From positions 1-64,000 of the forward strand of contig DATGZX010000101.1 of NCBI GenBank assembly GCA_035296965.1: DNA of 64,000 nt, in the 5' to 3' direction. Positions 53,655 through 61,824 of this stretch are shown piece after piece. Within the stretch, counting starts at the first letter, position 1. Every line of letters begins with the position of its first letter. This stretch comes from DATGZX01 sp035296965 (GTDB lineage Bacteria > Planctomycetota > Planctomycetia > Gemmatales > Gemmataceae). A program made the position numbers and the translations under genes. Under the pieces are notes generated by a model. It did not search any database. It was not told the origin of the DNA and saw only the letters and a program-made list of their open reading frames with translations.

Positions 53655-55484
53655 TCAATGGTGATCCGCAGGGTTCCCGGTCGCCGGGGCTCCGTTGGGG
53701 CTTTGGGATTGTGGCAAGTAATCCTCTTCGCTTTCCGGTGAGGAGTACTCGTAGGGGCCCCGGTAGACGATGGGCGTCGTCTCAAAATTACCATGGGGCG
53801 GCGGAGACGGGGCGGTCCATTCCAAGGTATTGCTCCGCCATGGATTCCGGCCCACGCGTTCTCCCCAGAACAGACTATAGAAGAAGTTGACCAGGAAAAT
53901 GATCTGCGCCGCGCCGAGCACGAAGGCACTGATGCTGACAAATTGGTTCAAACTCTGTAGTGGCTTGAGGAACTCGTACTGGGACGGATCGGAGTAGCGC
54001 CGCGGCTGACCCGCTGTGCCGAGAATGTGCATCGGGAAGAACGTGAGGTTGCCGGCAATAAAGCTCAGCACGAAGTGCACTTTTCCCCAGGTTTCGTTCA
54101 TCTTCCGGCCAAACATCTTGGGGTACCAATAGTAGATCGCGGCGAAGATGCCGAAAAGACTGCTGGCGAACAACACGTAATGCAGATGGGCGACAATGAA
54201 CATCGTGTCGTGGATGTAGATATCGACAGGGGTTGCCGCCATGAAAATGCCGCTCAGACCGCCGATGACAAAGAGAGACACGAATGCCAGCGCATTGAGC
54301 ATGGCGCTGGTGAATTCAATGTTGGCACCCCAAGTGGTGCCGAGCCAGTTGAAAACCTTTACCGCAGAGGGCAGGGCGATCATGATCGTGGCAATCATGA
54401 AGCCGGTCCCAAGCCGTGGGTCCATGCCGCTCTGGAACATGTGATGGCCCCAGACGATGAAGCCCAAACCGGCAATCCCCGCGAGCGAGAGGTACATTGG
54501 CTTGTAGCCGAACAACGGCTTGCGGCTAAACGTGCAGATGATGTCCGAGACCATGCCCATGGCCGGCAAGATCATGATGTAGACGGCCGGGTGGGAGTAG
54601 AACCAGAAGAGGTGCTGCCAGAGCAACGTTTGACCGCCGCCAGGTCCCGTATGAAGGTTGCCGAAGCCCGTTTCTCCCGGAGGCAGGAAGAAGCAGGTGT
54701 TGAAGGTTTTGTCCAGGAGCTGCAAGATCAAGGCGACCGTCAATACGGGGAGGGCAAAAGCCTGAAGAATGGCCGTGATGAGTAAAGACCAGATGGTCAA
54801 CGGCATCCGGTTGAATGTCATGCCCGGCGCCCGCATATTGACGATCGTGGTGATGTAATTCACCGAGCCCATCATCGAGGATATCCCGACGAACGTCAGC
54901 GACAGGAGCCAGCAGATCTGTCCGTGACCGGTGCCCGCCCCTGCCGGCGACTGGAAGCCCTCCCCCGCCGGCATCGTCACACTTGCGATCAAAGGATAAG
55001 AGGTCCAACCACTCGACGGCGCGCCACCGTCCACGAAGAAGCCAATGAGCATGATGACAAACGCCGGCCACATGAACCAGTACGACAGCATGTTCAACTT
55101 CGGGAACGCCATATCGGGGGCGCCGATCATGAGTGGGATCGTGAAGTTTCCGAATGCACCCGCGAGAATGGGAATGATCACGAAGAAAATCATGATGGTG
55201 GCGTGCATACTGAAGAGCATGTTGTAGAACTCGGGCGCCATGTGATTGCCATAGCTCTTGGGCCACTTCAGCAGATCGCTCAACCAGGTGTGGTCGGCAT
55301 GGGGCCAACCAAGCTGCAAACGCACTCCCATGGCCAGCAGGCCGCCCAGTGCCAAAAAGATCAGCGTCGAAAACAAGAATTGAATGCCGATGATCTTGTG
55401 GTCGGTTGAGAAAATGTACTTGCGAACAAAGCCCAACTGTGGATGCTGATGGGCCTCGGCTCCGTGGGGAATACTAACGCTCAT
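53655..55484 (-). CDS. ctaD: Cytochrome c oxidase subunit I, A2-type
   Basis: This 609-residue catalytic subunit has 12 helices. Haem and copper ligands are visible: 'SMHATIMIFFVIIPIL', 'LFWFYSHPAVYIMILPA', 'HHMFQSGMDP' and 'HDTMFIVAHLHYVLF'. Helix VI reads 'YSHPAVY' instead of 'GHPEVY', so the proton-channel Glu of A1 oxidases is replaced by the Tyr-Ser motif of the A2 family. The enzyme reduces oxygen with electrons from cytochrome c. It is followed by ctaA and preceded by subunit II. Confidence 0.96.
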   Translation of the reverse strand: MSVSIPHGAEAHQHPQLGFVRKYIFSTDHKIIGIQFLFSTLIFLALGGLLAMGVRLQLGWPHADHTWLSDLLKWPKSYGNHMAPEFYNMLFSMHATIMIFFVIIPILAGAFGNFTIPLMIGAPDMAFPKLNMLSYWFMWPAFVIMLIGFFVDGGAPSSGWTSYPLIASVTMPAGEGFQSPAGAGTGHGQICWLLSLTFVGISSMMGSVNYITTIVNMRAPGMTFNRMPLTIWSLLITAILQAFALPVLTVALILQLLDKTFNTCFFLPPGETGFGNLHTGPGGGQTLLWQHLFWFYSHPAVYIMILPAMGMVSDIICTFSRKPLFGYKPMYLSLAGIAGLGFIVWGHHMFQSGMDPRLGTGFMIATIMIALPSAVKVFNWLGTTWGANIEFTSAMLNALAFVSLFVIGGLSGIFMAATPVDIYIHDTMFIVAHLHYVLFASSLFGIFAAIYYWYPKMFGRKMNETWGKVHFVLSFIAGNLTFFPMHILGTAGQPRRYSDPSQYEFLKPLQSLNQFVSISAFVLGAAQIIFLVNFFYSLFWGERVGRNPWRSNTLEWTAPSPPPHGNFETTPIVYRGPYEYSSPESEEDYLPQSQSPNGAPATGNPADHH

Positions 55485-55540
55485 GCATGATCCTCATTAA
55501 CGTTCTTCTATATCACTGTGCTCGGTTCGGCAGTCGCGTA

Positions 55541-55582
55541 GGACAGATTTCCAATCTGTCCGGTCAGGTTGGAAACCTGACC
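55541..55582. repeat. Twin 21-bp palindromes between ctaC and ctaD
   Basis: Two adjacent perfect palindromes: GGACAGATT-tcc-AATCTGTCC (55541-55561) and GGTCAGGTT-gga-AACCTGACC (55562-55582). They have the same nine-base arms and three-base loop design but different sequence. They lie in the operon's 105-base intergenic gap. Confidence 0.88.
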
Positions 55583-55589
55583 CACAGCT

Positions 55590-56525
55590 CTAACGGCCCG
55601 CAACCTGAACCGGGGCCTGCGGGTGGTGGCGGTCCTGCTCGGCTTCCGCTTGTTTGAGCCACTCCAGGAAATCGGCCTTGTCCTTGTGCACGTACAACTT
55701 GCCACGCATCATCGAGTGACGCGTGCCGCAGAACTCGGCGCACGCCAGCTCCCAAATCTTGCTTGCATCGGTCGTTTTGCCCGTGGCCGGATCGTAGCCG
55801 CTCTCGAACCATCGTCTTTCATGAGTTTTCGGATCAATTTGCGGTTCGACGTTCGACTCCGTGACCGCGAACCAGACCGGGATCGTCTTGCCGGGCAAGG
55901 CATCCTGCTTCAGCCGCAGGTTCGGCAAAAAGAAGCTGTGAATCACGTCCTGGGTCTTGAGGTGGACGAGTACTCTGACGCCGGTCCAAACATGGATCTC
56001 ATTCGTTATGTGAAGATCGTCCACATGCGGGTTCTGACCGAAATCCCGCGCCAGGTTTTCATTGTTTTCCCACGATGCCATGCGTTCACGGTTGGGATAG
56101 CGCACGCGCCACTCCCATTGCCGTGCCAGGACTTCCATCTGCTGCGTGGTTGGATCGTTGGGCTGTGGCATGCTCTTTTGAAACTTGACTTCCGCCCAGA
56201 CTTTGATCTGCACGATTGCCAGCACCAGAAGGATCACGCCCGGCACCAGCGTCCACACGATTTCAAGCGTGTGGTTGCCGTGCGTGTAGCTCGCCTTCCG
56301 ACCGGGCTTGGCGGCGAAGCGAAACATGTTGTAGACCAGGATGGCTTCGGTAAGGATGAAGAAGAAACCGGTGATCGCGAGGATCACGTAGAACAGGTTA
56401 TCAATCCCGGCGCCAAAGGTGGCGACGTTTTTCGGTAGCCACCAGCCCACGAACGGAGACACGATAAATAGAAGTAGAGCCCCGGCCATTGTGCCGCCGA
56501 AGAGCAAGCCCCAAAACTTCTGCAC
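55590..56525 (-). CDS. ctaC: Cytochrome c oxidase subunit II (CuA)
   Basis: This 311-residue protein has two N-terminal transmembrane segments and a cupredoxin domain with the CuA binding site 'CAEFCGTRHSMM' and an upstream His ('DVIHSFFLPNLRLKQDALPG'). 'RQWEWRVRYP' precedes it, as in all CtaC proteins. It accepts electrons from cytochrome c. The start is a GTG with AGGAG before it. The C-terminal 30 residues are a charged tail. Confidence 0.95.
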   Translation of the reverse strand: MQKFWGLLFGGTMAGALLLFIVSPFVGWWLPKNVATFGAGIDNLFYVILAITGFFFILTEAILVYNMFRFAAKPGRKASYTHGNHTLEIVWTLVPGVILLVLAIVQIKVWAEVKFQKSMPQPNDPTTQQMEVLARQWEWRVRYPNRERMASWENNENLARDFGQNPHVDDLHITNEIHVWTGVRVLVHLKTQDVIHSFFLPNLRLKQDALPGKTIPVWFAVTESNVEPQIDPKTHERRWFESGYDPATGKTTDASKIWELACAEFCGTRHSMMRGKLYVHKDKADFLEWLKQAEAEQDRHHPQAPVQVAGR

Positions 56526-56576
56526 AAGATTTCTCCTGGTAACGTAGCCTCAGCTGCACCGGTCCATACGCCAGCG

Positions 56577-57827
56577 TCAATTGCCGGCTTCGAGCTGGAT
56601 GCCGTACTTCTCGCGCATTTGCGGATAAGGAAGGACCTGAAGAAAATTGACCAAGTCCCAGATGTCTTTCGACTGCAGCGTGCCGCCGAAGGCGGTCATT
56701 CCGGTGCCGTTGATCCCGGAGTGAATGCGCCAGAACAGATCGATCGGCCGCCGTCCACCGCGATAAACGCCTGTCGTCACGTCGGCCGGCCGGACAATGG
56801 TTCCCCAATAATCGTACTTGTACGCGGCCCGCCGGCCGAAATCTATGTGACAGCCAATACAACCTATGCCCGCTTGCGCTGCAGCGCCTTGCCCCGCGCT
56901 GCCTTGCTGAGTAAAGAGCTTCCAACCGCGTTGCACCGACTGCGTGCGCTCCGCATCTGTCTTGTACTCTGGAAACGCATCAGGCTGGATAAGGCTGTGT
57001 TGAGCGGTTTCCCAGCTCCCGCCGATGTTTGCAAGGTATTCATTTACGCCTTGCTCGATGGTGGTATCCAACTCATCCTTCAAGGCAGCCTGCATCACGA
57101 GGAATTCGGTCTCACCTCGCAAGCTCAAATGAATGACATAGCTTGCCAGCGCGTCGATGTCGTCGTCCGGCAGCAAGCGGAAGGCAGGCATGGAACTGCC
57201 GTTAATGCCTTCGCGAATCGTGCGCACGAGATCTTCCTTGCGCGGCTTGCGTGTGCCTTCCTGCTGGCCGGAAGACGTGAACTTGAACCTGCCCTCGCGG
57301 TAGTCGCGCGGATGCGGATTGACCCACGGAGCGGTCGCGCCTCTGCCGTCCCCCGTAAGGCCGTGACAGTGCAAGCACTGTTGACGGTAGAGCATGCTGC
57401 CTTGGGCTAGCGTTTTTTCATCCAGGCGAAGGCTGCTGCGCAGCTTTACCAGGAGTTCGCGCACGTCCGCGTTGCCGCCATCCACCTTGGGGCTGGCAGG
57501 CGAACCGAAGATATTCTTGAGCAGCGCGTCAAGCTGCTGGCCCTGCTCTGGCTTCAGCTTTGCAGGATCAGCAAGCAACTTGGCACGATCTTCCTCTGGC
57601 AAATATGCGAAGAGAACCTTGGGAAACTCACCTGGGCGATCATACGCCTGCACGGGCACGTCCTTGTCGGCCCTGCCAACCACCAAGTCATCCGTCCGAA
57701 GAGGATAGGCGAGATCCTGAGGGTAGCCGTCGAAATCACAACCGGAAAACAATAGAAGAGCACCCAGAGCCGGCAACATCGCGAGCGCGGTCCAAGTACC
57801 CTTGTTGCGTCGCCAACATGCAATCAC
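56577..57827 (-). CDS. Dihaem cytochrome c lipoprotein of the oxidase locus
   Basis: This 416-residue protein starts with a signal peptide and lipobox ('LLLFSGCDF'). Two haem c motifs are present: C151-LH-C154-H155 ('QQCLHCHGLTGDG') and C323-IG-C326-H327 ('GIGCIGCHIDFGR'). Met ligand candidates are 'GSSMPAF' and 'GTGMTAFGG'. It should carry electrons to CuA of subunit II. It is the first gene of the oxidase operon; the GTG start has AGGAGG upstream. It is longer than usual because of a polar linker between the two haem domains. Confidence 0.92.
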   Translation of the reverse strand: MIACWRRNKGTWTALAMLPALGALLLFSGCDFDGYPQDLAYPLRTDDLVVGRADKDVPVQAYDRPGEFPKVLFAYLPEEDRAKLLADPAKLKPEQGQQLDALLKNIFGSPASPKVDGGNADVRELLVKLRSSLRLDEKTLAQGSMLYRQQCLHCHGLTGDGRGATAPWVNPHPRDYREGRFKFTSSGQQEGTRKPRKEDLVRTIREGINGSSMPAFRLLPDDDIDALASYVIHLSLRGETEFLVMQAALKDELDTTIEQGVNEYLANIGGSWETAQHSLIQPDAFPEYKTDAERTQSVQRGWKLFTQQGSAGQGAAAQAGIGCIGCHIDFGRRAAYKYDYWGTIVRPADVTTGVYRGGRRPIDLFWRIHSGINGTGMTAFGGTLQSKDIWDLVNFLQVLPYPQMREKYGIQLEAGN

Positions 57828-58165
57828 GCGCGTTGCCTCCTCGTGCTGACAACTTTGCAGGACAGTACACTATTTCGGTGACCAAGGTACGAACGCTGGT
57901 CAACCGGGATGACGATTTTCTAGTTGCGTAAGCAGCGATGTCAAGCAGATTTATGCAGCCGGCAATTTCGAGTGCGGACACTGACGCCGGCCAAGCAACT
58001 CCTGTGCCGGGTGAGGGACCATCTCTAGAATGAGCGTCGTTCGAAGAAGTTCGCCTTGGCGGGAGGAGCTACGATTTTCTGATTCCATCAGCTGAGAAAG
58101 GCTTCTCCTGGCCTTCTCTATTTCGGGAATTCGTGAGCCAAGGGCATCGAGGCGAGAAAGGGTAA
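57828..58165. other. Divergent intergenic region upstream of the oxidase operon
   Basis: About 340 bases without a supported gene. It holds the promoter of the oxidase operon (leftward) and of the 58-residue membrane protein (rightward). I see no clear promoter consensus or repeat. Confidence 0.4.
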
Positions 58166-58342
58166 ATGCTTTACAAGCTCGGACGAATACTTCAGTTCTT
58201 GGGACTTGTCATTTTGCCGGCGGCCATTGCCGGGAATGTGGCTGAGAGGTTGGACCTCAAGGAATCTCTCACGATGTCCGGGATAGGCGTCGGCGTCTTC
58301 TTCCTTGGCTGGCTGCTGCAGCAGAGCGGCAAGCCACCCTGA
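58166..58342 (+). CDS. 58-residue hydrophobic membrane protein
   Basis: A small gene with an AAAGGG ribosome site. The product has two hydrophobic segments ('LQFLGLVILPAAIAGN' and 'MSGIGVGVFFLGWLLQQ') separated by a short charged turn, ending in 'SGKPP'. It is probably an inner-membrane hairpin protein. The function is unknown. The two segments and good codon use support a real gene despite its size. Confidence 0.7.
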   Translation: MLYKLGRILQFLGLVILPAAIAGNVAERLDLKESLTMSGIGVGVFFLGWLLQQSGKPP

Positions 58343-58373
58343 AAGCCGCTGCGCGGCAAGGTATTCTGATTCA

Positions 58374-59168
58374 TCACGCTTCGGCTTTGGACTGGAGCTT
58401 CCGCGCGACACGCAGGACGATGCTTCTAGGAATGAAGCGCACCGAGAACGCCAGCAAGCGGTTCTTCCAACCTGGGATCACAAGGCGTTTGTTTTGGATC
58501 ATGCCCCGGTAACCAGATTCAGCCACCGTGGCCGCGTCCATCATGGCGCCCTTCACCAGCCGCACTCCCTCGAGTTGAGCCCGTTTTTGGAACTCTGAAA
58601 CCGTGGGCCCAGGACAGAGAGCGCTGACCGTAACACCCGAGCCCTCAAGCTCGTTCGAGATGGCTTCGGAAAAGGACAAAACGTAGGCCTTGGTGGCATA
58701 ATAGACGGCCGTGAGCGGCCCGGGCTGAAAGGCCGCCGTCGAGGCCACGTTCATGATATGCCCATTGCGTCTCTCGATCATACCAGGCAGGAACAATCTC
58801 GCCAAATGCGTCAGGCTCAGCACGTTCAGCTTGATCATGTCCAGCTGAGAATTCAGATCGCTTTGGGCAAACGGACCGTACGTGCCGAATCCCGCGTTAT
58901 TCACCAGAACATCGATGACGATCGAGTCATGCTGCAATTCGGCAAAGAGTTCGTCAGTGGCTGACGTTATGCATAAATCCTTGGCGATCACCTTCACCGC
59001 GGCGCCGTTCGCTCGCTGAATCTCCTCGGCAACTTCCCTGAGCCTGGCTTCGTTCCGGGCGACCAGGACCAGGCTGTAGCCTTCACGGGCAAAGACCTTG
59101 CTCAATTCATAACCGATGCCGGCTGAGGCACCCGTCACGAGAGCCGTCTTGGGAGAAGCGGACATCAT
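58374..59168 (-). CDS. Short-chain dehydrogenase/reductase
   Basis: This 264-residue protein has 'TGASAGIGYELSKVFAREG' (cofactor loop), 'LVNNAGFG', the catalytic Ser in 'MNVASTAAF' and the Tyr-Lys pair in 'YYATKAY'. The length is typical of classical SDR enzymes. The Arg in 'LVARNEARL' after the second strand suggests NADP preference. The substrate is unknown. The ATG at 59168 (or 59165) has GGAGGA upstream. Confidence 0.93.
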   Translation of the reverse strand: MMSASPKTALVTGASAGIGYELSKVFAREGYSLVLVARNEARLREVAEEIQRANGAAVKVIAKDLCITSATDELFAELQHDSIVIDVLVNNAGFGTYGPFAQSDLNSQLDMIKLNVLSLTHLARLFLPGMIERRNGHIMNVASTAAFQPGPLTAVYYATKAYVLSFSEAISNELEGSGVTVSALCPGPTVSEFQKRAQLEGVRLVKGAMMDAATVAESGYRGMIQNKRLVIPGWKNRLLAFSVRFIPRSIVLRVARKLQSKAEA

Positions 59169-59275
59169 GATCCTCCGCGAAACAATGGTGGAGCCGCAGG
59201 AGCCGCGCTCTGTGATTCGAGTGCGATCATCTTAAGCGGAGGATTGCTTGCCGACCAGCTGGCAACCGTGCCCGC

Positions 59276-59941
59276 CTAGGCGGCACGGCGCGTGGAACTC
59301 GTCCGAGCAGGCTTGGTTGCCAGACCCGAGGTCAGGAGAAACGGCAGCGGACCGGAGCGGCGCTGCTGACTGATATGCTCAAAACCGGATTGCAAATAAA
59401 GATTGCGGAAGGCCTCGCCCGAAAGATGGCGCACGGGCCCCTCCACGGCCACGACCAGGACATCGAACAGCAACCTGCCCCAAAGACCGTCGCGGTCACC
59501 ATCGATGATGAGGAGTTTCCCGCCCGGTCGAAGAACGCGGTGCATCTCCGCGACCACACGCTCCTGAACCGGGTAATGATGAAAACTATGCGCGCAGGTT
59601 ATGACGTCGAACGCATCATCGCGGAACGGCAGACGCATGCTATCGCCTTGAACCAGATGAAGTCGCCCCAGGGCGGCGGCGCAGCGCTCTTGGCTCTGCC
59701 GGAGCATGCCGTCGCTAAGATCCATACCCCACACCAGCGTCTGCGGAAAGTGCTCCAGGACCGCGGCGGCAAACATGCCCGTGCCGCAGCCAAGGTCCAG
59801 AATTCTCTGATCAGCCCCCGTGAGATGGGAAAGCAGCATACGATGCGCGGGTCGGAAAAAGAAAACCTGCAACAGGTCGCGATCGTAGCGTCGACTCCAG
59901 CGGTCGAACTGTTTCTTTGCATCGGCCGTTAGATAGGCCAT
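59276..59941 (-). CDS. Class I SAM-dependent methyltransferase (UbiE-like)
   Basis: This 221-residue protein has the SAM motif 'ILDLGCGTGMFAAAV', the acidic-residue strand 'VWGMDLSDGML', 'LVQGDSMRLPFRDDAFDVIT' and 'EMHRVLRPGGKLLIID'. The pattern is that of UbiE/COQ5-type small-molecule methyltransferases. It is oriented as the SDR gene and separated from it by 107 bases. The substrate is unknown. Confidence 0.9.
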   Translation of the reverse strand: MAYLTADAKKQFDRWSRRYDRDLLQVFFFRPAHRMLLSHLTGADQRILDLGCGTGMFAAAVLEHFPQTLVWGMDLSDGMLRQSQERCAAALGRLHLVQGDSMRLPFRDDAFDVITCAHSFHHYPVQERVVAEMHRVLRPGGKLLIIDGDRDGLWGRLLFDVLVVAVEGPVRHLSGEAFRNLYLQSGFEHISQQRRSGPLPFLLTSGLATKPARTSSTRRAA

Positions 59942-60386
59942 CGGCGCCGACCCTCTAGTAGATCAGGACTACCTAGTTTCCCCATTGTCAGCGATCGTCG
60001 GTGCTCTGCACGAACTGTGGAAGCTGGTTAGCTGCGCTCGATTTATGCCTTCGATGCCCGTTGATTTGCAAATTCAAGGCTTTTCGCGATGACGCCACAA
60101 GTCTTTAATTTGAAGTCACATGTGGCTTGTCGAACTGGGTCTCACTGCCAGTGCAGCGCTCGCTCCCGCTGGGATCGTTCGACAGCCCCCCAGCAAAGGC
60201 GCACCCTACCAGAACGATGCAAACACGCATAGACGGGAAACTAGCATTTATAATGGGAATAAGGCATCATCAGGCTGACCCAACAAGAGCCGAAATCCCC
60301 GATGCGGGTTCGAGGATGTGGGTCAAGGTGCCAGCTTGGCCTACAGGATCTAGCAAGAGCCGTAAACCCCCCGAGGCTGGTTCGAT
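59942..60386. other. Intergenic region with a weak 60-bp direct repeat
   Basis: About 445 bases without a convincing gene. Two related segments, about 60290-60325 and 60350-60386 (CAAGAGCCG-AA...GGTTCGA), are spaced by 60 bases, the second ending at the start codon of the next gene. An open frame at 60127-60564 crosses the region but has no family signature and overlaps the next gene in another frame. Confidence 0.4.
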
Positions 60387-61655
60387 ATGTTACACGACGC
60401 TCTCGCGCAAGACCTCTATGGAGAGATCTGCCATATTCCGCTCATTGACCCGCATTCACACATCAACCCGCGCCAGCCGACAGCGCGCAGCCTCGACGAC
60501 ATCCTGGGCTATCACTACTACACTGAGCTGGCGCATTCCGCCGGCATGGACAAGGAGCTGCTGAGCGCAGCCGCCAATCCCCAGGAGCGCGTGCGCGCGA
60601 TCCTTTACCACATGTCCCAGTTCGATAACACGGTTCAGCACGTTTGGTTCATGGAGATCTGTAGAGCCTTTTTGAATTACCAAGGCGAACGCCTAAGCAT
60701 CGCGGATTGTGGCTGGCTTTCGAACGCCGCCAAGCGAGAGATGGCTCATCCCGACTGGGAGGAAAGAGTCCTCCGTCAATCGAATATCGAAACCGTATTT
60801 CTGACGAACGATTTCGACGATTCCCTGCAGGGCTTCAACACCAAACGCTACGTCCCCTGCCTGCGCACAGATGACCTGGTCTTTCATCTGCATAAACCGG
60901 AAGTGCGCGAGCGCCTGGCCAAGGCGACTGGTGTCGAGGTGGGGGATGCGGCGGGCCTGCGTCGAGCGATAGCCAAGCTCTTCGAGCATTTCACCCGTCA
61001 TGGCGCCAAAGCTTGCGCCATTTCCTTGCCGCCCGATTTCGCTCCCGCTTCGGTTGCCGATCATGAGCTAACCTCAGCGCTCAGCGAGAACTCGTCGCAT
61101 GCCGAGCAGGCACGCACCCGTAGCCAGGGAACGTTTTGGATGCTGGCAGAGCATTGCCAGGAGTTCAAGCTTCCTTTCGATCTCATGATTGGCGTGAACC
61201 GCGGAGTTTTCGAGAACGGCGTCTACCAGGGCCAGGACCTTTTCGATCAGCGCACGTCCCTGATCCAATACGCAAAGCTCCTGAACGCCTTCCCGGCCGT
61301 CTCATTCTGCATCTCGGTCTTGAGCAGCGGGCAGGACCAGGAGTTGGTTAGCTACAGCTGGATCTTCCCCAATGTCATCACCAACGGCCACTGGTGGTAT
61401 TCGAACATCCCTGCTTACATCGAAGGAAACTTGCGTGCTCGTCTCCAGGCAGTCCCCAAGACCAAGCAGATCGGCTATTACAGCGACATGTACAAACTGG
61501 AGTTCGGTTTGCCGAAATTCAACATGTACCGCCGCATTCTGGCACACGTTCTTGCCGAGGATTTTGTCCGGCCGCACATTTACACCGAAATGCAAGCCAT
61601 TGCCCTGGCCCGCCTGCTCCTCCGCGATAACATCCGACGCATCTTCAACGTGTGA
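60387..61655 (+). CDS. Uronate-isomerase-like amidohydrolase-fold protein
   Basis: This 422-residue protein has 'LIDPHSHINPRQPTARSL' at the start (the HxH metal motif of the amidohydrolase fold) and 'NHWWYS'-type residues ('TNGHWWYSNIPAYIE') plus 'QIGYYSDMYKLEFGLPKFNM', which recall glucuronate isomerase UxaC. UxaC interconverts uronates and ketouronates. Here the protein is shorter than UxaC (about 470) and the substrate is uncertain. The ATG lies at the end of a small repeat; the ribosome site is weak. It is followed by a strong inverted repeat. Confidence 0.75.
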   Translation: MLHDALAQDLYGEICHIPLIDPHSHINPRQPTARSLDDILGYHYYTELAHSAGMDKELLSAAANPQERVRAILYHMSQFDNTVQHVWFMEICRAFLNYQGERLSIADCGWLSNAAKREMAHPDWEERVLRQSNIETVFLTNDFDDSLQGFNTKRYVPCLRTDDLVFHLHKPEVRERLAKATGVEVGDAAGLRRAIAKLFEHFTRHGAKACAISLPPDFAPASVADHELTSALSENSSHAEQARTRSQGTFWMLAEHCQEFKLPFDLMIGVNRGVFENGVYQGQDLFDQRTSLIQYAKLLNAFPAVSFCISVLSSGQDQELVSYSWIFPNVITNGHWWYSNIPAYIEGNLRARLQAVPKTKQIGYYSDMYKLEFGLPKFNMYRRILAHVLAEDFVRPHIYTEMQAIALARLLLRDNIRRIFNV

Positions 61656-61667
61656 TGCTCGGATCGT

Positions 61668-61745
61668 AAAAGGTGTCAGGACCCTTTTCACTCGGCTTCC
61701 GCCGGCCAGTGTTCCTCGGAAAGGAAAAGGGTCCTGACACCTTTT
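61668..61745. terminator. Long inverted repeat after the uronate-isomerase-like gene
   Basis: Two 22-base arms, AAAAGGTGTCAGGACCC(TTTTC) and its complement, enclose a 34-base spacer. On the plus strand the second arm ends in a run of T. It lies 12 bases after the stop codon at 61655, so it can terminate that gene, and its symmetry would allow it to act on the minus strand as well. Confidence 0.7.
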
Positions 61746-61824
61746 TCGCAAAAAGCCCGGAGCAGTAAGAGGAGTGTCTTCTCCCTCTAGCCGCCTCGGG
61801 CCCTTCGGCACCGCGTGGATGTAC

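Noticed and set aside
54027..54785. 252-codon plus-strand frame opposite ctaD
   Set aside because: Antisense to subunit I, whose ligands are all present.
60127..60564. 145-codon plus-strand frame upstream of the uronate-isomerase-like gene
   Set aside because: It overlaps the real gene in another frame and has no signature.
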